From the NCBI RefSeq assembly GCF_014640555.1, contig NZ_BMHE01000025.1:1-64000 (forward strand): a DNA stretch of 64,000 nucleotides, written 5' to 3'. Position 1 is the first letter of the stretch, and every line of letters begins with the position of its first letter. The translations under genes were made by a program, and so were the position numbers. Below are positions 1 to 7,345 of this stretch, piece by piece. The notes beneath the pieces are model-generated. The model saw only the letters and a list, made by a program, of their open reading frames with translations, ran no database searches and was not told the origin of the DNA. Source of the stretch: Paenibacillus marchantiophytorum (GTDB lineage: Bacteria > Bacillota > Bacilli > Paenibacillales > NBRC-103111).

Positions 1-2
1 GG

Positions 3-233
3 CAAAGCACAGATCAGCGTTCACTTGGCGGTTTGTTTTATTTGTTGTGCGATGAGGTTAGCACCATGGACTGGGTGGTCGCCTTGCAACAACTCGTTGA
101 TTTGATCAATGAAGTAGCCACACAGGTAAGTAAAAAGCTCTCAAAATTGATTAAAAGTCAACTCCAACAATGGATCGCCGGTTTGCCCAGTTATCTTAAG
201 GCTTACTTGCCCATTTCAAGCTGCGAAGTTTGA
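3..233 (+). pseudogene. IS4-family transposase, C-terminal fragment
   Basis: The frame is open from the left edge and ends at TGA 231-233. It reads like the extreme C-terminus of an IS4-type DDE transposase: RSLGGLFYLLCDEV, then MDW, then a lysine-rich helix and IAGLPSYLKAYLPIS. The DDE catalytic core lies outside the window, so I cannot tell whether the element is complete to the left. No inverted repeat is visible after the stop. Instead, recombinase homology resumes within a few bases, so the right end of the element appears lost. Family assignment is from memory of similar transposase tails. Confidence 0.6.
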
Positions 234-1313
234 GATTGTAATACCACACGGTTCCTTGGCTACGATAAGGACAAAGAAGGTGAACTCATCATTAACGAAG
301 CGGAAGCCGAAATTGTGCGACGGATTTATGAGGAGTATTTAGAGGGTAAAAGTTATCAGTCGATAGCGAACGGCTTGATGAAGGATAAGATCCAAACCGT
401 AACTGGGAATGTGAAATGGTGGGATTCGACCATTACGATCATATTAACCAATGAGAAGTACTATGGAGCCTTACTTCAGCAGAAAACCGTTACTGTGGAT
501 TTCCTTACCCATAAACGATTGAAAAATAAAGGGCAAGAACAGAAATACTTGATCGAGGATAACCATGAGCCGATTATCTCGAAAGAAATGTTCGAGACGG
601 TTCAGAAAGAGAAGGAACGCCGCGCACACTTGAAGGGAAATATTATGGGGGATAGGAAGAAATATTCCAGCAAATATGCACTCAGTAGCAAAGTGTTCTG
701 CGGATGCTGCGGAGCTAATTTCAAAAGACGGACATGGAACAGTAACAATGTATCGAAGAAAGTCGTTTGGCAATGCCGAACCTACGTGAATGAAGGTAAA
801 GAAGCTTGTGATGCCAAAGCGGTTAATGAGCATGTGCTGCAGGATGCCTTTGTACGCGTATTCAATCGGATGTATGAAAATAAGGATGGTTTTATCAGAA
901 CGCTGAAGGCAAACATTGAAACGATATTGTCTAAGCGAGATGCTCAGGAGCCATTGTTGAAGATTGATGAGCAAATGGAACAATTGAAAGATGACCTCAA
1001 GGGATTGGTTAGCCTAAAATTACGTGATCAAATCGAAGAATCCGTATATGCAGTTGAAAATGCCAGAATATCTAAGGAACTGGATGAACTCCGGCAGGAA
1101 AAAGCCACAATTGAAAAGGATAACGACCACAAATCCCAAGTCACACAACGAGTAAACGAAATTATACAAGTCATGAACGCACGGCAGGATTTACTTGAAC
1201 AATTTGACGATGACCTATTTAACGCGATGGTAGAGAAGATAACCATTCTCTCGCCAACGCGTTATTTATTTACCTTGAAGAGTGGGTTGGAGATCGCAGA
1301 GTTCGAGGAGTAA
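234..1313 (+). pseudogene. Large serine recombinase lacking its catalytic domain
   Basis: The translation matches the middle and C-terminal parts of a large serine recombinase. It has a Recombinase domain (LGYDKDKEGEL, INEAEAEIVRRIYEEYLEG), a zinc-ribbon domain (CGCCGANF, later CRTYVNEGKEAC) and a long charged coiled coil. Homology begins near 240, directly after the transposase stop. The N-terminal resolvase domain with the nucleophilic serine is absent, so the protein cannot recombine DNA. The first usable start is GTG at 315 (332 residues). Large serine recombinases normally exceed 450 residues. It is a remnant of a mobile element, broken by an insertion or deletion joined to the IS4 fragment. 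Confidence 0.8.
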
Positions 1314-1382
1314 GCTCCAACCTAGTATGTAGAATTGAAATGATTTGACAGATGGCATGGGTCGATTCCATGCTGTTAGTCG

Positions 1383-1682
1383 TCAGAACTCCGATTGGTT
1401 ATTTTTCAAATAAAGGTTCATTTCCCTGTTCATCCCCATGCCATCCTTAACCCCTTGCAGATAAAACCATTCCTTTTCAGCCGAATGCAGATACTGAACG
1501 CCATCTTCCCACTCCAACAGAATACCGTGAGCAGTACTATCCACTTGCTATTTCAAATCCGTAAGCAATTTCAATGATTTCTGGAATAATGGGGCAATAT
1601 GTTCCTGTTGTTCAGCAGTGAGCGATAAATCATCAAACCTCTCGTGTAACCCCTTTAAAACCCATTCTGGCCAATCTTCCAT
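1383..1682 (-). pseudogene. Small hypothetical protein interrupted by an in-frame TAG
   Basis: On the minus strand an ATG at 1682, preceded by an AAGGGGA-type ribosome site, opens a 44-residue frame (MEDWPEWVLKGLHERF...) that ends at TAG 1550-1548. The same frame continues after the stop for 53 residues (from GTG 1544) with plausible protein sequence ending KNNQSEF at TGA 1385-1383. The two halves read as one protein of about 98 residues in which a Gln codon (CAG) became TAG. Similar short acidic proteins accompany phage or recombinase genes. The function is unknown. The downstream half could still be made by reinitiation at GTG, three bases after the stop. Confidence 0.5.
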
Positions 1683-1878
1683 AGTGCTATCCCCTTCCCA
1701 TTGTTCGAGTGTGTGTATGATAACTCTGATGGGAAGGGATGGCAAGTTGTTTTGTAAACATATTTTTTGTGGGAATTTAATGGAAAATTTAAAGTTTGAA
1801 TTATATACTAAGATGAGGGCAGTAGTGATTATTGGCTTTGAAAGAATGATTTTATTTAATGTTGAAGGGTAGGTCACT

Positions 1879-2397
1879 ATGTTCAGGTTATTTCAAAGAA
1901 AAAAGTTAGAAGATAACGTAGAAAATAAACGGAATAACGAAATTTTATTAAATCTACCATCAGTAGCTGTGTATAAAGATTTCAAGACTTCACTGATATA
2001 CATAATTCCTAGCGTAATCAATCCAATTGGTTGCAGGTCAACTAATTATAAATTTATTAAATTAGTACCTCCATACACAGATTCTGATGTTGGAAAAGTG
2101 ATTAGAGAAGCTATTCAAATAAGTATTGCAGAACCATACTTACCTAAAGATGTGAAAGGGGATTTTTGGGTCGAGGCTGAAGGAGTAAAAAGTATGGTTT
2201 CTTTCATAAGGACGAAGTTGCTCATAAACGTAACCTATAATGTTAAAGAAAACAGCTATCAAATAAGCACTATGAAGAAGTACAAGACAACTGGCTATAC
2301 TCATTCAAAGAATGACCCGGAGTATTTAGTCGATGTGTCTGTTAATGACCATGAGTTGGGTCATATTGTTTTGAATGGATTTAATGAATGTAAATGA
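1879..2397 (+). CDS. Hypothetical protein, possibly immunity-like
   Basis: This gene encodes 172 residues, starting MFRLFQRKKLEDN. No signal peptide or membrane segment is visible, and I do not recognise the family with certainty. The central stretch (VYKDFKTSLIYIIPS, then YTDSDVGKVIREAI) loosely resembles small CdiI-type immunity proteins, which carry a D-x-G-x-x-I-R-x-A helix. That is only a hint. It sits in an AT-rich patch of small genes, several broken, downstream of a recombinase remnant, as expected for cargo of a mobile or polymorphic-toxin locus. The frame itself is intact. Confidence 0.55.
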   Translation: MFRLFQRKKLEDNVENKRNNEILLNLPSVAVYKDFKTSLIYIIPSVINPIGCRSTNYKFIKLVPPYTDSDVGKVIREAIQISIAEPYLPKDVKGDFWVEAEGVKSMVSFIRTKLLINVTYNVKENSYQISTMKKYKTTGYTHSKNDPEYLVDVSVNDHELGHIVLNGFNECK

Positions 2398-2447
2398 ATA
2401 ATGGATTACCATGAAAGCACGATTTTATATAAAAGGGGGGTTGATGA

Positions 2448-2711
2448 ATGAAGATAAGAGTTAATAAAAAGGAGCGCCAAGTAATAGTAGATGACTTTTT
2501 TCAAATTGGTGGAGCAATTGTTCCCAATAAAAATTGTGTTAAATGTGGTACTGCAATTATTTACTACGATAAGTATGATCATGAATTTTGTGCTTATTGT
2601 AATACATGGCTGAAAGCCCCATGCGGTGATGTAACTTGTATTTACTGTAGTAGTCGCCCTTCAAAACCTTTGGATGTAAGAACATTATTTGATAAGGAAA
2701 ATAAAGATTAA
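2448..2711 (+). CDS. Small zinc-ribbon-like hypothetical protein
   Basis: An 87-residue protein preceded by a strong AAAGGGGGG ribosome site. It contains CVKC at about residue 30, CAYC at about 48, then C-x4-C-x2-C (PCGDVTCIYCSSR) near 60-70. These spaced cysteines could bind one or two zinc ions. There is no enzyme motif, and the function is unknown. It is co-oriented with the neighbouring small genes, 50 bases after the previous stop, and may share a transcript with it. Confidence 0.6.
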   Translation: MKIRVNKKERQVIVDDFFQIGGAIVPNKNCVKCGTAIIYYDKYDHEFCAYCNTWLKAPCGDVTCIYCSSRPSKPLDVRTLFDKENKD

Positions 2712-2751
2712 TGAAAGAGTAATTTTATTTTGAGAATTGGGGTGGATACTT

Positions 2752-3178
2752 TGAATCTACACTATGGCAACATTGTTCAAGAAATGCTCAAAGTAGTACC
2801 TTAACTAGAACAAACATATAAACTGAACTAAATGATTTGTGGAGAGATGATGCAGAAATTCCGCCTCACATAGCTTTTGGAGATATATTTAACCCATTTT
2901 CAATTAATCTTTTAGGCTATGGCAAAAGCGAAAAAGATACACAATTCGTATTGAACATATTTGGATTTATTGAACTAATGGCTAGATGTGATGATATTGA
3001 TGTGAGGAATGTAGTATCAACAACAATAATGGCACGTATTGGTGATGATTTTAACATTTTGAAACAAGCATTGAACTACATTGGTAAAGAAACAAAAAGG
3101 CTTGCCCTTGAAATAGAGGGATTTTATGGAAGGGGTGATAACATTGAACTGCTTAAACAAAACATGGATTTCATTTGA
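2752..3178 (+). pseudogene. DUF7674-like small protein, broken by a stop and a frameshift
   Basis: A TTG at 2752 after GGGGTGG begins a frame reading LNLHYGNIVQEMLKVVP, then TAA at about 2803. After the stop the frame continues LEQTYK. One base out of frame it resumes as TELNDLWRDDAEIPPHIAFGD and runs to the stop at 3178, including EGFYGRGDNIELLKQ. Joined, the pieces give a protein of about 140 residues resembling DUF7674-type small bacterial proteins. One substitution (GAA to TAA) and one single-base indel explain the damage. The surviving open frame from 2837 encodes 113 residues but lacks the N-terminus. The family name is from memory. Confidence 0.55.
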
Positions 3179-3275
3179 ACTGGATGGAGAGCACATAACA
3201 AAATAAGGTGTCAAATGACTAACGACATATGTGAGAGATGTATGAAATATTGTGGTAAGAGGAGAACATTATTGA

Positions 3276-4031
3276 ATGAAATATTTAACGAAAGAATGGT
3301 ACGAACTTTGTCAAAAAATGAGCTTTCATTTAGGTTTAGAGGAAGAAAAACAAGCGGAAACATTCTCAGAAGCATATTTTCACCAAATCTATAGTGATGA
3401 ATTAAACAAATGGCTTCATTTTCAAGAAGAAGTGGCTTCCATGATGCAAGCGAACGGAACAAATGAGCCTTTCAATAAAGAGGAAGAAACGAAACATTTT
3501 CATGATTCGACCATTTTTAATCAAGAGCATTTAAGAGAGTCATTACCTGAAACTATTTTGAATCAGATAGCCGATCTAAGGGTTTTTGCCTTAAATAAAG
3601 CAACAAGTGATGTAATAAATGCTGTTGCTCAATTTTGTGAGGATAATAAAAGGTCTGTAGAGACAACAGGTGAAAATTGCAGAAAATATCATAAAAAAGC
3701 CTCAATATCATTGGATAGAGGAATTGTTGAGAATTTCAGTTTTCATGATTGCAAGATTACCAAATCAATTCTGAATGATCAATGTATAACATTACTTCTT
3801 GACACCTCTGGTGGTTTTACAGATATTGACGAAGTGATCTTTGAGAATGTTACGATAATTAAGCAAGATGATGGATTGGAAAACTCATGGTGGTTATATG
3901 AGGAAGTATATAAAGTGGATGACAGATATGAGTTTCACATGTTGCTTCAGAGTCAGGATTTGGGGTTAATTGACTTTATTGTCTCAGCTGAGCAAGTCTT
4001 TTTTAGAAGGTTTGGGTACGATGTTATTTAA
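3276..4031 (+). CDS. DUF4085-family protein
   Basis: An intact 251-residue protein. The N-terminus (MKYLTKEWYELCQKMSFHLGL) is characteristic of DUF4085 proteins of Bacillus and Paenibacillus, whose function is unknown. A helical charged N-terminal half is followed by a beta-rich C-terminal half (NFSFHDCKITKSI, EVIFENVTI). The protein has no signal peptide or membrane segment and is likely cytosolic. The start has an AGAGG site about ten bases upstream. It is the best-preserved gene of the decayed left-end patch. Confidence 0.75.
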   Translation: MKYLTKEWYELCQKMSFHLGLEEEKQAETFSEAYFHQIYSDELNKWLHFQEEVASMMQANGTNEPFNKEEETKHFHDSTIFNQEHLRESLPETILNQIADLRVFALNKATSDVINAVAQFCEDNKRSVETTGENCRKYHKKASISLDRGIVENFSFHDCKITKSILNDQCITLLLDTSGGFTDIDEVIFENVTIIKQDDGLENSWWLYEEVYKVDDRYEFHMLLQSQDLGLIDFIVSAEQVFFRRFGYDVI

Positions 4032-4235
4032 ATTAACTGGGGACATTAGCACAATAAAAGAGAAGTTTTATACGGGTGACTTGCTTGAATTATTTAGTTT
4101 CTATTGTTGATCATGGACTTGGTAAAATAAGGAAGTGCTTGAACCTTCGATTTGATGGGAATAGTTGACGAACAAGAAAAACGGTGATTTTTGAGCAATT
4201 TCATTAAACTTATAAGGGAGTAGAAAGGAATTCAT

Positions 4236-4554
4236 ATGACATTTTTCAGTTTAGGAGAAAAGAAAGCTAAAGAAATAATATTACTTCTCTTTATCATAGG
4301 GATCATACCTATCGCCTATTTATTGCATTATGTTTGGTAGCATTACTGCAACTGTGTATCCTCAACAAATTTCAGTGCCATCTCAATATGGAGGCTTCAC
4401 TGGAGCAACCGAATCAAATGGTTTACTTGGTTTTTTTGTGGGAGTATTATCTTTTGTTATAGTAGTTGTTGTATGGAAATTACTTTGTGAGTTACTATTA
4501 ATAATTTTTAGATGTTTAGAAGTATATATTAGTAAAAACTCAACTCATGAATAA
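4236..4554 (+). pseudogene. Small two-helix membrane protein split by a frameshift (DUF4282-like)
   Basis: An ATG at 4236 with an AAAGGA site opens 34 codons (MTFFSLGEKKAKEIILLLF...) ending at TAG 4338-4340 and containing one hydrophobic helix. A second frame starts at ATG 4330, overlaps the first by 11 bases and encodes 74 residues with another helix (LLGFFVGVLSFVIVVVVWKLL) followed by CELLLIIFRCLEVY. That ending is typical of DUF4282-type membrane proteins, which have both helices in one chain of about 100 residues. I infer a one-base frameshift near 4335. Two overlapping real genes remain possible. Confidence 0.45.
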
Positions 4555-5193
4555 GTCTTAAATGAATACAAGGTTTCATAAGGCATCATTTATATCCCTT
4601 TCACCGACTCCACACATGTGGAGTGCGGAAACATTGTAAGTTATATTTTGGTGACGAACTAGGGAAGAAAATCGTCATAAGAACTATAATGATGAGGCCA
4701 TCAATCAAGATTTCAGCGGATTGCTACAGATTACAATCTAGGATAATATGTACCACAAACGGTGAATGTAAGGGGAAGACATTCAAAAAACATTCTAATA
4801 ATAAATAATTTGAAATAAATTTTCGAATACTTCACCCCAGAATCTCCTCGTTTTTTTGTAGTCAAAGTGTAGCCAAAAGATTTAAATGGCGTTAAAATCA
4901 GCTAACATCAATTAACACGGACCGAGCCCCGTAACCCGCATGAAATAAGGCTCCGCGGCACTGAAAAATATAACTTAAAACCAACTAAAGAGGTCAGAAC
5001 AGGAGTTCGACTCCCCTCGCCGGGTCGAACTCCTGTCCCAAAGGTCTGGTGTCCGTATCTATCTAATGTAGAGGGGGGGAGATTCGGTGACTTGATCATG
5101 CTAGACATGATCAGGTTGGTTGGAGAATGCCCTATCGACCCTATCATTGCCTAGGATGGCCATGTTTCATTAGATTGCCATTACAAGATGAGC
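4555..5193. other. Gene-free stretch with two inverted repeats
   Basis: No convincing gene is present; a 61-codon frame at 4623-4808 has no support. Two inverted repeats stand out. The first is ACAGGAGTTCGA (4999-5010) and its exact complement (5025-5036), around a 14-base spacer whose GTTCGACTCC context resembles a tRNA T-arm and acceptor. The second is TGATCATG (5093-5100) and CATGATCA (5106-5113). The stretch separates the decayed accessory genes from ordinary genes and may mark an old integration boundary. Confidence 0.4.
4999..5036. repeat. Perfect 12-bp inverted repeat in tRNA-like sequence
   Basis: The arms 4999-5010 and 5025-5036 are exact reverse complements separated by 14 bases. 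The left arm with its spacer reads like a T-arm and acceptor end (GTTCGACTCCCC). There is no T-run, so this is not an ordinary terminator. It could be an attachment-site remnant or a recombinase target. No complete tRNA cloverleaf could be drawn around it. Confidence 0.4.
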
Positions 5194-5952
5194 CTATCGT
5201 GTGCTCGCCACATAATGATAGATGGGATCTCTCAACTCGAACTCGTACGTTAAACCATTGACAATTCCCACAACGTGATCGTTATCATACAAGTCAAGCA
5301 GGAAGCCAGCCATTTCCTTCGCGGTATGGAACCTCGGCACAGTCCCGTGGTATTCGAATTCAGAGACATCCAAAGAACGCTTTGCGAATTCTGTTTCTGT
5401 TGCAGCAGGTGCTAACACTTTAGCCTGCATAAGTGCACCTTGGCTGCTCAACTCATGAGAGAGTCCCTCCGTAAAAGCACTCACATAGAATTTAGTCGCG
5501 CAGTACGTAATGGCATTTCCCACAATCGTATAGCCGCCACCGGATGAAACGTTGATTAATTGAGTACCTTCTACATTGGAGTAATCACGAACGAAAAGAG
5601 AGGAAAGTATCGTCAACGATTCAATGTTCAGATGCAGCATGGCAGATATTTTATCTAAATCTTGCTGGGCCACTGAAGCAAAGTTGCCAAATCCCGCATT
5701 GTTGATCCAAGTTTCGATTTGGAACTCTTGTAGACCTTCATACAGCTTATAAGCATTCTCGGAAACGGATAAGTCAGTCGCTCGAATGACGACATCTACA
5801 TCGGGGTAGACCCGTGTGATTTCAGACTTTAATTCCTCCAGCTGCTCCTTTCTGCGGGCTGCAATAATTAAGTTTTTGCCGCGAGCTGCAAAAGCTAGAG
5901 CGGTTTCATAACCTATACCTGAACTGGCGCCTGTAATTACCGTATATTTCAT
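5194..5952 (-). CDS. Short-chain dehydrogenase/reductase (SDR)
   Basis: An NAD(P)-dependent oxidoreductase of the classical SDR family, 252 residues. The cofactor motif TGASSGIG is at residues 8-15, NNAG lies mid-chain, and catalytic YCATK gives the Tyr-x3-Lys pair. The ATG at 5952 (MKYTVITG) is preferred because GGGAGGAAG lies just upstream; a start five codons earlier would bury that site. The substrate cannot be told. The gene is divergent from the MerR gene across about 140 bases. Its promoter has the long spacer typical of MerR-activated promoters, so it is the likely regulatory target. Confidence 0.85.
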   Translation of the reverse strand: MKYTVITGASSGIGYETALAFAARGKNLIIAARRKEQLEELKSEITRVYPDVDVVIRATDLSVSENAYKLYEGLQEFQIETWINNAGFGNFASVAQQDLDKISAMLHLNIESLTILSSLFVRDYSNVEGTQLINVSSGGGYTIVGNAITYCATKFYVSAFTEGLSHELSSQGALMQAKVLAPAATETEFAKRSLDVSEFEYHGTVPRFHTAKEMAGFLLDLYDNDHVVGIVNGLTYEFELRDPIYHYVASTR

Positions 5953-6005
5953 GTGACTTCCTCCCATTTACAACAAGAATGTATGGTGAACCAACAACGA
6001 TTTAA

Positions 6006-6049
6006 TCATACAGGTTAGAGTTTACTCTAAGTCAAATGTTTTTTATAAT
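6006..6049. promoter_or_regulatory. Divergent SDR/merR promoters sharing a MerR operator dyad
   Basis: A perfect dyad TTAGAGT-TT-ACTCTAA lies at 6015-6030. On the minus strand TTGACT and TATGAT are separated by 19 bases and the dyad fills the spacer; this over-long spacing is diagnostic of MerR-activated promoters. On the plus strand TTTACT (6021-6026) and TATAAT (6044-6049) have a normal 17-base spacer and overlap the same dyad. This layout predicts activation of the SDR gene and autorepression of merR. Confidence 0.75.
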
Positions 6050-6090
6050 TATAGGGAACTCTTAAAACCAACATAGATTCGGGGGCTTGT

Positions 6091-6486
6091 ATGTATACAA
6101 TCAGCGATGTAGCCAAATTACTGGGGATAACCGCACATACACTGAGATATTATGAAAAGGAAGAGATTATTGCTCCGATACGTAATGCCAATGGAGAAAG
6201 AGTATATGATGACGCCAATCTTGCTTGGCTGCGATTTGTGATGAAGTTGAAACAAACCCAAATACCGATCTCACAAATCAGAGAATATGCACAGTTATAT
6301 GTAGAAGGAGAGCACACGACCCAAGCCCGTTTGAGCTTACTCGAGAATCATAGAAACTCTGTTCAAAGTCAAATCAGAGACTTAACAGCTACTGAGAAGG
6401 TGCTGAAAGACAAAATTGCTGCCTATAAAAATTCTATCAATAATGGGATAGGTTATGATAAGATAACAAGAGAAAAATGGAGGTGA
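6091..6486 (+). CDS. MerR-family transcriptional regulator
   Basis: 131 residues. The N-terminal winged helix-turn-helix (MYTISDVAKLLGITAHTLRYYEKEEII) is followed by a wing with RNANGERVYDD and a dimerising coiled coil (about residues 80-115). There are no clustered cysteines of metal-sensing MerR proteins, so it resembles the stress/aldehyde-type NmlR/AdhR group. It likely acts on the dyad at 6015-6030, activating the divergent SDR gene and repressing itself. Its last codons contain the ribosome site of the next gene, so it is translationally linked to the carbonic anhydrase. Confidence 0.85.
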   Translation: MYTISDVAKLLGITAHTLRYYEKEEIIAPIRNANGERVYDDANLAWLRFVMKLKQTQIPISQIREYAQLYVEGEHTTQARLSLLENHRNSVQSQIRDLTATEKVLKDKIAAYKNSINNGIGYDKITREKWR

Positions 6487-6491
6487 TAAGC

Positions 6492-7064
6492 TTGGACAGA
6501 CTTTATGATATGTTAAATTTTAACTCGGAGTTTGTAGAGAAGAAGGAATTCGAAAAATATAAAACATCAAGATTCAAAGATAGAAAGATGGTTGTTGTAA
6601 CTTGTATGGACTCTAGGCTTACCGAACTTCTTCCCAAAGCATTAAATATTAAGGATGGAAATTCCAAAATCATTAAAGATGCTGGAGCGATTGTTTTGCA
6701 TCCGTTTGGCAGCGTTATGCGAAGCGTTATTGTCGCTGTATATGAATTAAATGCGGATGAAGTGTTCGTGGTCGGACATCATGATTGTGGGATGAGCTGT
6801 ATTGATCCTGTCCAAACCATTAATAAAATGAAGGATAACGGCATATCGTCCGATACGATCGAGACCCTCGAAAGTTCCGGAATTAATTTGCAACAGTGGC
6901 TGCACGGTTTCGATAGTGTTGAAGATTCCGTCAAAGGAAGCGTGGACACGGTCAAGAACCATCCTCTCCTGCCCAAAAACATTCCAGTTCATGGCCTTGT
7001 AATCGACCCAGAAACAGGAAAGTTGGATTTAATCGTTGACGGTTATAAACATAAGGAATCGTAG
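6492..7064 (+). CDS. Beta-class carbonic anhydrase (YtiB-like)
   Basis: Interconverts CO2 and bicarbonate in the cytosol. Zinc ligands are visible: Cys38 with the Asp40-Arg42 dyad in CMDSR, and His96-x2-Cys99 in GHHDCGM. Length (190 residues) and order match the compact beta-carbonic anhydrases of Firmicutes such as Bacillus subtilis YtiB. The TTG at 6492 is chosen because GGAGGTGAT at 6479-6487 lies four bases upstream; the ATG at 6477 would overlap that site. The ribosome site sits inside the 3' end of merR, so the two genes form one unit. A hairpin terminator follows at 7131. Confidence 0.88.
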   Translation: MDRLYDMLNFNSEFVEKKEFEKYKTSRFKDRKMVVVTCMDSRLTELLPKALNIKDGNSKIIKDAGAIVLHPFGSVMRSVIVAVYELNADEVFVVGHHDCGMSCIDPVQTINKMKDNGISSDTIETLESSGINLQQWLHGFDSVEDSVKGSVDTVKNHPLLPKNIPVHGLVIDPETGKLDLIVDGYKHKES

Positions 7065-7130
7065 TTTATAAGCATACTTCCTTATGTTTTCATTTCCAAA
7101 ACTGATTCATTAATTGCCTTCTTAGGGGTT

Positions 7131-7148
7131 GCCCTTAGAGGGCTTTTT
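7131..7148 (+). terminator. Terminator after carbonic anhydrase gene
   Basis: GCCCT-TAG-AGGGC forms a five-base-pair stem followed by a run of five T, about 65 bases after the stop codon. The stem is short but has the right form. Confidence 0.55.
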
Positions 7149-7345
7149 GATTCTGACTCTCACCATTCCTCGTTGTGGGCTCGAAATAGAAAATAGTTTG
7201 CTCAGTAGAATTTTGCTCGTTGAAAAAGGCAGTGGGAAGTATTTATGATTAGATCATCTCATTGACTGTATCATGGGCGCATAAAGGCAGAGACTTTCTT
7301 GCTCTCAGTTTTTCTCACCGCTGTCATTCCAATTGGGGGCTGAAC

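Noticed and set aside
471..983. Minus-strand frame of 170 codons
   Set aside because: Antisense to the serine recombinase, whose zinc ribbon and coiled coil are clearly coded on the plus strand.
4623..4808. 61-codon plus-strand frame
   Set aside because: No ribosome site, no motif, and in an intergenic stretch rich in stops.
4999..5036. Complete tRNA gene
   Set aside because: Only T-arm-like sequence is present; no D-arm, anticodon arm or paired acceptor could be drawn.
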